Shown here in pieces: positions 36,219 to 45,619 of a stretch of DNA of 64,000 nucleotides; within the stretch, counting starts at the first letter, position 1; the number at the start of each line of letters is the position of its first letter. Made by a program: the position numbers and the translations under genes. Below the pieces are notes generated by a model, which saw only the letters and a list, made by a program, of their open reading frames with translations, was not told the DNA's origin and searched no databases. The DNA comes from Chlorobiaceae bacterium (GTDB taxonomy: Bacteria; Bacteroidota; Chlorobiia; Chlorobiales; Chlorobiaceae): NCBI GenBank assembly GCA_012972835.1, contig JABDHK010000045.1, forward strand, positions 124,001 through 188,000, in the 5' to 3' direction.

Positions 36219-37202
36219 ACCTTCACCCTCGCTAAATTCTCAGCAATTGCCTTGTTCAGCTCAGCTTCTTCCACCAACTGTGCTTCAAACTCAGCCTTCA
36301 GCGCGGCAAAGCGTTCGGCGAAGTCAAAGTCGTCCTCTTCTTCAGCGAGACCAACATAGCGCCCCGGTGTGAGCACGTAGTCGAGTTCCTGCACTCGTTC
36401 CAACGGGACGGAGGCACAAAAGCCTTTGCTATCCTCATAATCGCCTTCGCTGGTTCGCCAGTCGTGATAGGTTTTGGCAATGAGATCAATGTCGTAACCT
36501 GAGAGTTCACGAGTACGGCGATTGATGAGGTGACCAAGGTTTCGTGCGTCAATAAAGAGGATTTCATTCTTGCGCGGGTGGCCATTGTTCCTTGCCCGGT
36601 TCAGAAACCAGAGGGCAGCAGGAATCTGCGTGTTCAGAAAGAGTTTGGCTGGTAGGTTGACAACGCAGTCAATCAGGTTGCCGTCGGCTATCATGGATTT
36701 ACGGATATCGCCTTCTCCACTGCTTTTGCTGGTGAGTGCACCTTTGGCAAGTACGACTCCAGCAACGCCGTTCGGAGCAAGGTGAAAGATAAAGTGCTGC
36801 AACCATGCGAAGTTGGCATTGCCTGCCGGTGGAATGCCGTACTTCCAGCGGCCATCGCCACGGAGTTGTTCGCCGCTCCAGTCGCTGTCGTTGAAGGGGG
36901 GATTGGCAATAACATAATCAGCTTTGAGACCATCGAGCTTGCTGGGGGACAAAGAAAATGTTTTCTCCTTTGTACTCATCCTTGTCTTCCGGGTCGGCTC
37001 CGGCATATTCACCTTCGCCTTTCTGCAATCTGAAATACATCTCCTCAAAAGAGTCGGAGATGTATTTCAGAAACATCAATCCAAGCACCACATGTTTGTA
37101 TTCGGCTGCATCAATATTTTTACGCAGCTTGTCGGCTGCTTTCCAGAGTTGCTTTTCTATCGGCTCTTCTTTGATCTCTTTTTGTGACTTGGTTCTGGCC
37201 AT
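36215..37202 (-). pseudogene. hsdM: Type I restriction methyltransferase, internally deleted and frameshifted
   Basis: Adenine methyltransferase of the type I system. The N-terminus from 37202 is typical ([20 protein letters not shown], then [13 protein letters not shown]) and breaks off at about 36940. In another frame, the C-terminal half begins at [20 protein letters not shown], with the catalytic NPPF motif, and runs intact to RVKV at 36215. Intact HsdM of this family has about 190 residues between these points, holding the SAM-binding motif (DPCCGSGG). So about 570 nt are deleted and the joint is out of frame. The bases at the joint are readable in both halves, consistent with a microhomology deletion. 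Confidence 0.9.
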
Positions 37203-37226
37203 GGTTATAAATAAGTCCTTTGCTGA

Positions 37227-37394
37227 TCAATGGTTATCTTGAAATGAGATTGGTTCGGTTTTCCCTCGTTGTAAATAGTACTTTCTGTATGTCTCTTTTC
37301 GTTCAAGTTTAGGAAACCAAGCAAAACCCGCTTTATGATTATCCATTGATGAATATGAGTCAACAAGATTTCCCATGAAGTATGAAGGTGCCAT
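37227..37394 (-). CDS. Possible small protein (55 aa) upstream of hsdM
   Basis: A short frame, MAPSYFMGNLVDSYSSMDNH through KYYLQRGKTEPISFQDNH, ending 25 nt before the hsdM start. It is basic and aromatic-rich (FAWFPKLERKETYRKYYLQ). No family recognised and no strong ribosome site seen. It may be a relic of a larger gene. Listed only because its composition looks coding. Confidence 0.25.
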   Translation of the reverse strand: MAPSYFMGNLVDSYSSMDNHKAGFAWFPKLERKETYRKYYLQRGKTEPISFQDNH

Positions 37395-37849
37395 GCTCTC
37401 TATAACAGATAATCACTTGATAGTAAAGAAAAATGCAAGTGATAATATAGTTTATCTCAGTCTGAGGAGCCGAATACTTTTTATCTGAAGGCTTCTATTG
37501 ATTTGATAACTTTTACTCAGGGGAAAAACTTTGCTGCTGAACTGGGAACAATAGAAACGACAAATATTTCTTGTTGGTTCAGACCGAACCCTATGGGAAA
37601 GCGTTATATTAAAAAGTTTGTTGATGGGGGTTGTAGATATCAGTCCAGTTTTCACCTTGATAAAAACCAATTTTCGGGTTTTTGTAACGGATTTGAAATA
37701 AAAAGGCTGAAAACACCACCAAAACAAGGGTTGCGTATGAACTTACGTGAATTAAATTTCACCCTGAACTATTCATTGGCGTGTCTCAATGTCAGTCACG
37801 CTGCCGGGTTTTCAATATTTCAATAACAAGATGGTAATATCTCCTTTTT
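37395..37849. other. Intergenic stretch without a supported gene
   Basis: About 450 nt between the type I locus and ftsY. Frames of about 90-107 codons exist on both strands but overlap each other, have no recognisable motif and no good ribosome site. I treat them as chance. The ftsY promoter is probably in the last 100 nt. Confidence 0.35.
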
Positions 37850-38794
37850 ATGGGTTTTTTTGACAAGTTCAAAATATCAAGGCTGAAAGAAGGGCTCGAA
37901 AAAACCCGGGATACCCTTCGGGAGAAGCTTTCCGTTATTACACAGGGAAAAACAGAGATAGACGAAGCGTTTCTTGAAGAGCTTGAAACGATTCTTGTAG
38001 CTGCCGATGTCGGTGTTGAAACGACGCTCGGGATTGTTGATGCTATTACGGAGCGCGCAAAAAAAGAGAGCTACCGTTCTGCCGAAGAGCTGAACAGGAT
38101 GCTGATGGAGGAGATTCAGCTTATGCTTCGTGAAACCGGGGAGGAGCATCCGCTTGATTTTGACGCACTGCTTCCTGCAAAACCCTATGTGATTCTGGTC
38201 GTCGGTGTGAATGGTGCTGGTAAGACCACCAGCGTTGCCAAGCTGGCACATAACTATGAAAAAGCGGGCAAAAAAGTTATTATTGCCGCAGCCGATACCT
38301 TTAGGGCTGCCGCCTATGAACAGTTGAAGATATGGGCCGACAGGGCTGGTGTTCCGCTTATTGGTCAGGGCCAGGGAGCTGACCCGGCTTCAGTTGTTTT
38401 CGATGCTGTCAGTGCAGCTGTTTCCAGAAATGCCGATGTGGTGCTGGTGGATACTGCTGGTCGTCTGCATAACAAAAGTCACCTTATGGAAGAGCTTGCC
38501 AAGATCATGCGGGTGGCTAAAAAGAAGATTCCCGAAGCTCCTCATGAAGTGCTGCTGGTGCTTGATGGTACCACCGGGCAGAATGCTGTGCAGCAGGCAA
38601 GGGAATTTACACGATTTGTTCAGGTGACTGGACTGGTTGTTACCAAACTTGACGGAACTGCCAAAGGCGGAATTGTACTCTCCATTTCACGTGAACTCAC
38701 TCTGCCCGTCAAGTATATTGGTGTTGGCGAAACCATCGATGACCTTCAGCTCTTTGACCGTGCACTCTTTGTTGAAGCGCTTATGGGTCGATAA
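37850..38794 (+). CDS. ftsY: Signal recognition particle receptor FtsY
   Basis: SRP-GTPase that docks ribosome-SRP complexes at the membrane. The 314-residue protein has the N domain helices (about 5-100), P-loop GVNGAGKTT at 119-127, the insertion box motif DTFRAAAYEQL, then DTAGR, TKLDGTAKGG and the closing GVGETIDDLQLFD. There is no long acidic A domain, as in many non-proteobacterial FtsY. It converges on the GIY-YIG gene with a 14-nt 3' overlap. Confidence 0.97.
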   Translation: MGFFDKFKISRLKEGLEKTRDTLREKLSVITQGKTEIDEAFLEELETILVAADVGVETTLGIVDAITERAKKESYRSAEELNRMLMEEIQLMLRETGEEHPLDFDALLPAKPYVILVVGVNGAGKTTSVAKLAHNYEKAGKKVIIAAADTFRAAAYEQLKIWADRAGVPLIGQGQGADPASVVFDAVSAAVSRNADVVLVDTAGRLHNKSHLMEELAKIMRVAKKKIPEAPHEVLLVLDGTTGQNAVQQAREFTRFVQVTGLVVTKLDGTAKGGIVLSISRELTLPVKYIGVGETIDDLQLFDRALFVEALMGR

Positions 38795-39350
38795 AGGCCG
38801 GAATATATTGCCCAAGTTGCCCAAGAATCTTTTCCCGATCAGTGATACGGAGAATGTGTGTACTGTTCCGGGTATCCTGAGCGCCAAGGCGGGGGGCAAG
38901 CTGAGAGGTTTCATTGAGGGAGGCGAGAAGCTCCGACAGTTGATGTTCCATTGCTGCAGGGCTGCGTATGATTACGATATGCTCTATTTCAGCTTCAGCG
39001 TGATCAAGAAGATAATCGATATGCCAGTGAAGTTTTTTATCCGTCGGTTCCGTGGCGCAGTTTCCAATACCATCATCGCTTGAGAAAAGTTTTATTATTG
39101 CAGCCCGAATTTCATGGGGTTGCTTTCCATTGCTCCGTGAAGCATGTCGGATAAGCCTTTTGGCAAGAGGATTTCCCGTTCTGCCAAGTGCAGAGCCGAT
39201 GTAGAGATAGTTACCTTTGGAGATTGTAAACAGCCTGCCCTGCTGAAACCTGCCGAATGCAAGCTGAAAAGGGCTGGAAATCCGGATAAGAAGAAGATAG
39301 GAGCCCATAGGGTATTTATGGCCGAAAATGGTAAACTGTGAAGCCGTCAT
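38781..39350 (-). CDS. GIY-YIG nuclease-like protein (DUF123)
   Basis: A 189-residue protein of the DUF123/GIY-YIG type. It has GSYLLLIRISSPFQLAFGRF, then the YLYIGSALG nuclease-like motif and a His-Trp containing LHWHIDYLLDHAE, the pattern of DUF123. The start MTASQF at 39350 is used; MGSYLLLIR fifteen residues later is equally possible. Active-site Glu of true GIY-YIG nucleases is not obvious, so catalysis is uncertain. It converges on ftsY and is divergent from pcm. Confidence 0.8.
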   Translation of the reverse strand: MTASQFTIFGHKYPMGSYLLLIRISSPFQLAFGRFQQGRLFTISKGNYLYIGSALGRTGNPLAKRLIRHASRSNGKQPHEIRAAIIKLFSSDDGIGNCATEPTDKKLHWHIDYLLDHAEAEIEHIVIIRSPAAMEHQLSELLASLNETSQLAPRLGAQDTRNSTHILRITDREKILGQLGQYIPAFIDP

Positions 39351-39476
39351 GGTTTTTTGTTGTTTTTATGCAATATTAGCGAACGGGGCAAAGGAGAGGA
39401 AAACCTGCTCCATGTGATTGAAAGATAAGTGTTTCATGATTTTTTCGAGAGGTAACTGCAAAAGGGTGTTCTTTCG

Positions 39477-40151
39477 ATGAAAGAGTCGGAAAAACTTCTG
39501 GAGTTGAGACGCCGGGAGATGGTTGAAGGGTTGAAAGCCTATGGTATTGCTAACCGGCGCGTGCTTGATGCTTTTCTTGAAGTTCCACGCCATCTTTTTT
39601 TTGATGGCGACGCATTGGAGTTAGCATACAACGATGCAGCATATCCTATTGGGTTTCGGCAGACCATTTCCCAACCCTATACGGTAGCTTATATGACTAC
39701 ATTGCTTGTTGAGCGTTGCTCCTCGGGAAAAGTGCTTGAAATTGGTACGGGATCGGGTTATCAGGCAGCAATTCTTGATGCGCTCGGGTATTCAGTCTTT
39801 ACGATAGAACGGATTGGAGAGCTTTATGAAAGGAGCAAGAAACTCTTTTCAAGGCTTGGTCTCAATATCTCCTGTCGTTGTGGAGATGGGACACTTGGAT
39901 GGATTGATGAGGCACCATTTTCTGGTATTATGGTAACTGCAGGAGCACCTGGTGAACCGCAGACGCTCATGGGTCAGCTTGCCCAAAACGGCTCTATGGT
40001 AATTCCTGTGGGTGACTCCTGTTCACAGCTTATGACGGTTATCTGCAGATTGGATAACGATTTCAAGAGAGAGGTTTTTCAGCACTTTTCTTTTGTGCCG
40101 CTGATTGGTAAGGAAGGGTGGGAAGACACTGTTTTTTTTACAACATCTTAA
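39477..40151 (+). CDS. pcm: Protein-L-isoaspartate O-methyltransferase
   Basis: Repairs isoaspartyl residues in aged proteins using S-adenosylmethionine. The 224-residue protein starts EKLLELRRREMVEGLKAYGI and has VPRHLFFDGD, then YPIGFRQTISQPYTVAYMTT and the SAM motif VLEIGTGSGYQAAIL (85-99). The terminal VPLIGKEGWED is the family ending. A weak ribosome site precedes the ATG. The isomerase gene follows 14 nt downstream on the same strand, so the two repair/folding genes are likely co-transcribed. Confidence 0.95.
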   Translation: MKESEKLLELRRREMVEGLKAYGIANRRVLDAFLEVPRHLFFDGDALELAYNDAAYPIGFRQTISQPYTVAYMTTLLVERCSSGKVLEIGTGSGYQAAILDALGYSVFTIERIGELYERSKKLFSRLGLNISCRCGDGTLGWIDEAPFSGIMVTAGAPGEPQTLMGQLAQNGSMVIPVGDSCSQLMTVICRLDNDFKREVFQHFSFVPLIGKEGWEDTVFFTTS

Positions 40152-40165
40152 CGAAGGGATGATCT

Positions 40166-42271
40166 ATGGCTGTAATGTCCAGCTTGCGGGATAAAACTCA
40201 TATTATATTGTATACCCTTTTGGCAGCATTTCTTGCGCTGATTGTTTTTGAGTGGGGTATGAATTTTTCAGGATTTACCGGCAAGGCCAATCAGGCAGGT
40301 AAAATCAATGGAAAGTCTGTTCCATTGGCTCAGTACGATGAGGTATATAAAGAGTATGCCGAGAATTACAGGCGCAGTAATCCTGGAGCCGAAGTTACAT
40401 CGGAAACCGAACTCGGGCTTCAGGAACAAGCATGGAATACCATTGTTGATCAGACTTTGCTTGAAGAACAATTTGTGAAATTCGGTATTGGACTTCAAGA
40501 CCAGGAAGTAGTCGAAGCTTTGGATAGCCCGACACCTCCTCTCGTTATTCGCCAGAATTTCAGTGATCCAGCGACAGGGGTTCTCGATCGCAAAAAACTG
40601 GAGAGTGCCCGTCGTGATCCTCACAACAAGGAGTTGTGGCTGCAGGTTGAAAAGATTGTCCGTCGTGAACTTAAAATCAACAAGCTGATCAGAGCCCTTC
40701 AAACTCTTGATCATGTTACTGACCGGGAGATAAGCGATATTGTCAGCAGGCAGTATTCACGTTTTTCAGCCTCTTTTATTCCTGTCACCTACAGCTTTGC
40801 CGGAGCTGACAGCAACTTTCCAGTAAAGGAAGAGGAGACAAAAAAATATTTTGATGAGCATAAAGAGCTTTTCAAACAGGTGCCATCAAGAAAAGCTGAT
40901 TTTGTTTTTTTCCCTCTTACCCCTTCATCAAAAGACAGTCTTTCAGTTCGTAAGGAGCTTGAAACAATCCGCACCGAGTTTGCCGGACCAGTCAACGATG
41001 CTGATTATGTTAAAGTACAGAGCGACCGTCCGACAGGTATTAACGCGACCTATAGCCGAGCAGATTTTTCTTCTTCTGCCGGGGAGGCTCTTTTCACAGC
41101 TTCAAATCTCAAGCCAGGAACGATCGTCGGCCCTATAGCTGACAGGGGTGAATACCGCTTGATAAAGATCAAACAGATTACCACGTTGGCCCAGCCAATT
41201 GCCAGGGCATCGCATATTCTTCTGCGCTTCAATCCTGCAAGCAGGGAGGATGTTCAGAAAGTGCGCGAGCTCACCATGCTTATTTCCAAACAGCTTCAGG
41301 CAGGCGTGCCGTTTGAGCTGCTTGCAAAAAAATACTCCGCTGATCTCCCGAGCGCCGTTAATGGTGGTGATGTAGGATGGTTCAGCAAAGATCGTATGGT
41401 ACCTGAATTTTCTGCAGCTGTTTTCAATGCCCGTCCGGGATCAATTGTCGGGCCGGTGCAGACGCAGTTTGGTCTTCATATTATCAAGGTGACTGGATTT
41501 GATCAGTCTGCTCTTCTCTGCTCGGAGATAGTCAGAAAGATCAAACCGTCAACTGAAACGGTTGACAGTGGACGGCGACTTGCCATGGCCTTTCAGATGA
41601 ATGCCAAAGAGAAGGGATTTGAAAAGAGTGCCACCAGTGCAAAGCTGCCTGTCGGTAAGACCGTCGAGTTTGGCAGGCACATGCCAGTTGCCCCGATTGG
41701 TTACAGCGAAAAAGTTACTGCATTTGCCTTTAAGGCCTCAGAGGGAGAGCTCTCGGAGGTTCTTGAAACTGAAAAAGGTTTTTTTGTCATGCGACTGACC
41801 GGCAAGAATGACACCGGATATCGGCTGCTCGACAAGGAGCTGAAAGCAAGGATTAATGCCGAACTTGTCAGGGAGAAAAAAGGTGCTGCTCTTGAGAAAA
41901 AACTTGCTGCTATGGTAAAAGGGCCAGGCTTGACTCTTGAAAAACTTGCTGCACAGAATCCTGGCTTTCATATTGTCACTGCGGACGAGATACGGTGGAG
42001 CGATGGGTTTATTCCCGGTTATGGTGTTGACAGACCTCTTGTTGAAGCCATGTCAGGGCTTGATGTCGCTAAACTCTCTAACCCGGTTAAAACATCTGAT
42101 GGTTACGCTCTTGTTGTTGTCAGCAAGAAAACACTTCCAGCAGGGCTCGATATCAAAGCCGAAAAAGCTGGAGTGGCACCGCAGTTGCTTCGGGCAAAAC
42201 AGGAACAGTTGTTTGCTGAATATTTTGCCTCACTACGTAAAAATGCGAAAATTGAGGACTTGCGCCCCTGA
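40166..42271 (+). CDS. PpiD/SurA-type peptidyl-prolyl cis-trans isomerase
   Basis: Membrane-anchored periplasmic foldase. The 701-residue protein has an N-terminal membrane helix (THIILYTLLAAFLALIVFEWG, about 11-31), a SurA_N-type helical region (GKINGKSVPLAQYDEVYKEY onwards), and a parvulin (rotamase) domain with ASHILLRFNP, the GGDVGWFSKDRMVPEFSAAV motif and FGLHIIKVTGFD. Two further parvulin-like stretches, less conserved, occupy the C-terminal 250 residues. The architecture is that of PpiD, an inner-membrane chaperone for exported proteins. Co-directional with pcm 14 nt upstream, with a GAAGGGA ribosome site. Confidence 0.9.
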   Translation: MAVMSSLRDKTHIILYTLLAAFLALIVFEWGMNFSGFTGKANQAGKINGKSVPLAQYDEVYKEYAENYRRSNPGAEVTSETELGLQEQAWNTIVDQTLLEEQFVKFGIGLQDQEVVEALDSPTPPLVIRQNFSDPATGVLDRKKLESARRDPHNKELWLQVEKIVRRELKINKLIRALQTLDHVTDREISDIVSRQYSRFSASFIPVTYSFAGADSNFPVKEEETKKYFDEHKELFKQVPSRKADFVFFPLTPSSKDSLSVRKELETIRTEFAGPVNDADYVKVQSDRPTGINATYSRADFSSSAGEALFTASNLKPGTIVGPIADRGEYRLIKIKQITTLAQPIARASHILLRFNPASREDVQKVRELTMLISKQLQAGVPFELLAKKYSADLPSAVNGGDVGWFSKDRMVPEFSAAVFNARPGSIVGPVQTQFGLHIIKVTGFDQSALLCSEIVRKIKPSTETVDSGRRLAMAFQMNAKEKGFEKSATSAKLPVGKTVEFGRHMPVAPIGYSEKVTAFAFKASEGELSEVLETEKGFFVMRLTGKNDTGYRLLDKELKARINAELVREKKGAALEKKLAAMVKGPGLTLEKLAAQNPGFHIVTADEIRWSDGFIPGYGVDRPLVEAMSGLDVAKLSNPVKTSDGYALVVVSKKTLPAGLDIKAEKAGVAPQLLRAKQEQLFAEYFASLRKNAKIEDLRP

Positions 42272-42301
42272 GAACTCTTTGTCTTGTGCTGTTTTTGGCT
42301 G

Positions 42302-44083
42302 TCAATGAGCTGCCTGGAAATTTTCCAGGCAGGCCTTGATTCCTGCCGGACTATCGAGTTTCAGACACTGCTCAACAAGAGCTTCAGTTTCAGCAATTGT
42401 GTAGCAGGAGACCAGTGACTTAAGTTTCGGGATATCCGAGGTCACGACGCTGAACCTTCTCAGTCCGCATCCCAGCAGGAATGGCAGTGCGAGAGGGTCT
42501 GAACCCATATCTCCGCAAATTGTTACTTTGCAGTGGTTTCTATTGGCAGTTTTGATTACCCTGTACAGTTGCCGGATAATTGCCGGATGGAATTTTTCAA
42601 AGAGATTCTGCACAATGACATTGTTTCGATCAACGGCAAGAGTGTACTGAGTAAGGTCATTGGTTCCAATGCTGATAAAATCAGCACACCTTGTAATCTC
42701 TTCAATAAGTTCCACTGCAGCCGGTACCTCTATCATTGCACCAACTCCGGGTCGTTCAATCTGAGAATCTCCATCCTTGGTTAATTCCTGATAATGCTTG
42801 CTGATGACCGTCCGGACATGCTGGATCTCATCAACCGATATAATCATTGGAAGCAGGATAGCAAGATTGCCATGTATGTTTGAGCGTATTATAGCCCTGA
42901 TTTGGTTATCGAGTATGTCGGGCAGATCCATCAGGATTCTTATACCCCGCCACCCAAGATTGGGATTTGGTTCCTTGACAGGAGAGTAGATCAGTTTGTC
43001 CCCGCCGATATCAAACAGGCGGATATCAAGAAGCATTGGGGTAATCATTTCAGCCATCTCCCGGTAATAGGAGTACTGTTCAGACTCTTTAGGCACGTTT
43101 GTGCCGTCGGTAAAGAGGTTTTCACTTCTGTACAGACCTACGCCTTCAGCTCCGGCAGTTCGGATGGCTTGCAGCTCTTCCTTGAAATCGATATTTGCAT
43201 AGAAAATGATTCTTATGCCGCATTTCGTTGTAGCTGGAAGCATCGCTGTCAGGGATGTATTCTCTTCACTTTTTTTCTCTTCATCTTTTTTGCTGAGATA
43301 GTGTACAACCGTTTTTTCCTCAGGGTTTGTGATGACGGTTCCAGTAGTTCCGTCTATGATCAGCTGCATGCCGGTTGTAATCTTTTGTGAGAGGTTGCCA
43401 AGCCCGACAACTATTGGAATGTTGAGTGACTTGCATATAAGAGAAATATGCGAGGTCTTGCCCCCTGAATCAGTCACAAATCCCTTGATATTGCTGCGGC
43501 TCAAAAGAATGATATCGGCAGGTGAAAGGTTATCGGACGAAACAATCACCCCCTCTGGTATCCATGAGTGCAGTTTTCTGACGTGAAGGTTTCTGATAAT
43601 CCGGTTTTTGATATCGTGCAGATCGTCCGCCCGATCCCGAAAAATCTCGTCATCAGACTGTATGAATTTTTCCAGATAGTGGTCGAACTCCTCCTCAATA
43701 ACCAGATGCGCCGGTTTATGCTCTGACCGGATACGGCCAGCAATGGCATCAATCAGTATCGGGTCATGAAGCATCATAATCTGGGCCTGAAACAAATTGG
43801 AGTATCCCTTGCCAAGTTTTCGTATGGTGACCCGTTCAATTTTTTTCAGCTCTTTTTCAGAGCGGCCAAGAGCGGTCAAAAACCTTTCAATCTCTTCGCT
43901 GATATTTTTTTCATGCAGCTCCTGGTTCTCATGATGAGCCTTATCTTTGACGAAAGCATAGCACTCCCCGATCGCAATCCCTCTTGATGCACCGATTCCT
44001 GCAAACCTCTCTTCGGTACTCTTGACTGCAGGCTCAGGTGTTGTTGCCTTGATGGAGTTCAGTGGATGTTTTTCTTCTGGCAT
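42302..44083 (-). CDS. ptsP: PTS enzyme I (phosphoenolpyruvate-protein phosphotransferase)
   Basis: Phosphorylates HPr-like carriers from phosphoenolpyruvate. The 593-residue protein has a degenerate N-terminal extension, then the swivelling domain with GGKTSHISLI (phospho-His212) and PIVVGLGNL, the PEP-binding TIM barrel (VGLYRSENLF, DIGGDKLI, NPNLGWRGIRILM) and a C-terminal EVPAAVELIEEI, NDLTQYTLAVDR and CGDMGSDP. A GAF domain typical of PtsP is not seen, so it is closer to PtsI; either symbol is possible. Phospho-relay partners (HPr, EIIA) are not in the window. It follows dnaB by 9 nt. Confidence 0.93.
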   Translation of the reverse strand: MPEEKHPLNSIKATTPEPAVKSTEERFAGIGASRGIAIGECYAFVKDKAHHENQELHEKNISEEIERFLTALGRSEKELKKIERVTIRKLGKGYSNLFQAQIMMLHDPILIDAIAGRIRSEHKPAHLVIEEEFDHYLEKFIQSDDEIFRDRADDLHDIKNRIIRNLHVRKLHSWIPEGVIVSSDNLSPADIILLSRSNIKGFVTDSGGKTSHISLICKSLNIPIVVGLGNLSQKITTGMQLIIDGTTGTVITNPEEKTVVHYLSKKDEEKKSEENTSLTAMLPATTKCGIRIIFYANIDFKEELQAIRTAGAEGVGLYRSENLFTDGTNVPKESEQYSYYREMAEMITPMLLDIRLFDIGGDKLIYSPVKEPNPNLGWRGIRILMDLPDILDNQIRAIIRSNIHGNLAILLPMIISVDEIQHVRTVISKHYQELTKDGDSQIERPGVGAMIEVPAAVELIEEITRCADFISIGTNDLTQYTLAVDRNNVIVQNLFEKFHPAIIRQLYRVIKTANRNHCKVTICGDMGSDPLALPFLLGCGLRRFSVVTSDIPKLKSLVSCYTIAETEALVEQCLKLDSPAGIKACLENFQAAH

Positions 44084-44092
44084 AATGGAGGT

Positions 44093-45616
44093 TTAAAATG
44101 GTGCTTCGTCCTGAGTGATAAATGCGCTGGCATTCGATTTTCCCTGTTCCGGCAGTGAAGGCTCATAATGCCTCTCTGCTTGAGAAGCTCCGGCTCCCTC
44201 TCCGCTTGTAACATAGGCATTGGCTGTAGATTGAAAGCGGCCATAATTTTTCAGGAACAATAACCGTATATCCCCGATAGGGCCGTTTCTCTGTTTGCCG
44301 ATAACAATTTCAACAACATCTTTTGTCGATGAACCGTCTTCAAACGTTGTTTTGCCATACATCTCCGGTCTGGAAAGGAACATCACAACATCAGCGTCCT
44401 GTTCGATAGAGCCCGACTCCCTGAGATCGCTGAGCTGGGGTCTTCGGTCACCTGAGCGTTGTTCAACAGAGCGGTTAAGCTGCGCAAGGGCGATGACTGG
44501 TATGTTCAGCTCTTTGGCCAGAGCTTTCAGCGATCGGGATATCTGGGCAATTTCCTGTTCACGATTGGTTCTGCCATCCCTGACAGGAGTTACCAGCTGA
44601 AGATAATCAACCACAACCATGCCGATATTGTGCTCCTGCTTCATCCGACGGGTTTTGGCGGCAAGTTCCATGATGGAAATACCTGCAGTATCATCAATAA
44701 AGAGCTTCGCTTCATTGAGCTTATCCATGCTGTTGATGATCCTTCCCATCATTTCCGGTGTGATACGCCCGGTTCTTACAAGCTGGGATTCAACATAGGC
44801 TTCAGCGCACATAAGCCTTATGGCCAGCTGCACCTCCGCCATTTCAAGACTGAAAAAAAGTACAGGGGTATCGAAATCCACGGCGGCATTACGGGCAACC
44901 GCCAACGCTAACGCTGTTTTACCGGCAGAAGGCCTTGCTGCAATAATAATCATATCGGAAGGCTGAAACCCGGCGGTAAGCTGATCCAGTTCCGAAAAGC
45001 CCGATCCGACACCGGTAACAGATGATTGCGATGCCCTGAGGCTTTCAAGCATCCGAATACCGTTTTTAACAAGCTCTTTTATTAAAGAGGCTTTCTTTTT
45101 GATACCTGCCTGGGAGATGTTAAAAAATTGCTGCGAAGCATGTTCGACCAGATCAAAAATATCCATTGATGAGCTGTAGGCAGCACCGGAGATCTTGGCA
45201 GATATGGAGATCATCCTCCGATAAAGGAACTTTTCCTTTGCCAGACGCGCATAGTACTCAATGTTCGCCGCACTGATCACTTTCCCCGACAGTTCAGCCA
45301 GGTAGTGCCTTCCGCCCACCGGTTCAAGCTCATTCATTTTCAGCAGCTCTTCACTGACCGTGATGATGTCGATTGCCTGCCGTTTATGGTAGAGCTGCAT
45401 CATTGCCTTGAAAATGAGCTGATGGCGCCTCTCATAAAAGACCTCCTCGCCGTTATCGCCGAATATCTGTATAACCTGTTCAATTGGGTCATCTTCAAGA
45501 AGAATACAGGCAAGAACCTCCTGCTCAATTTCAGTTGAATAGGGAGGGACGCGGCTCTCCTTGCTGAAATCGATATCCTTGTTAAAATCTATGGCAGCTA
45601 TTGCTTGCTTGTTCAT
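44093..45616 (-). CDS. dnaB: Replicative DNA helicase DnaB
   Basis: Hexameric 5'-3' helicase of the replication fork. The 507-residue protein has the DnaB_N domain (PPYSTEIEQEVLACILLEDD, about 24-43) and a RecA-like C-terminal domain with DMIIIAARPSAGKTALALAV (Walker A), then VVDYLQLV and REQEIAQISRSLKALAKEL, and SDLRESGSIEQDADVVMFL. No intein is present. The C-terminal tail is polar. It lies in the leftward string between the UDG gene (3 nt upstream) and ptsP (9 nt downstream). Confidence 0.97.
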   Translation of the reverse strand: MNKQAIAAIDFNKDIDFSKESRVPPYSTEIEQEVLACILLEDDPIEQVIQIFGDNGEEVFYERRHQLIFKAMMQLYHKRQAIDIITVSEELLKMNELEPVGGRHYLAELSGKVISAANIEYYARLAKEKFLYRRMISISAKISGAAYSSSMDIFDLVEHASQQFFNISQAGIKKKASLIKELVKNGIRMLESLRASQSSVTGVGSGFSELDQLTAGFQPSDMIIIAARPSAGKTALALAVARNAAVDFDTPVLFFSLEMAEVQLAIRLMCAEAYVESQLVRTGRITPEMMGRIINSMDKLNEAKLFIDDTAGISIMELAAKTRRMKQEHNIGMVVVDYLQLVTPVRDGRTNREQEIAQISRSLKALAKELNIPVIALAQLNRSVEQRSGDRRPQLSDLRESGSIEQDADVVMFLSRPEMYGKTTFEDGSSTKDVVEIVIGKQRNGPIGDIRLLFLKNYGRFQSTANAYVTSGEGAGASQAERHYEPSLPEQGKSNASAFITQDEAPF

Positions 45617-45619
45617 CGT

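Noticed and set aside
37452-37826. Two overlapping frames of about 90 and 107 codons on opposite strands upstream of ftsY
   Set aside because: No motif, no ribosome site, and mutual overlap; treated as chance.
42310-42332. Perfect 11-bp palindrome at the end of the enzyme I gene as an intrinsic terminator
   Set aside because: It has almost no loop and no T run on either strand; it is part of the coding end of the gene. It may still weakly terminate, but I do not call it.
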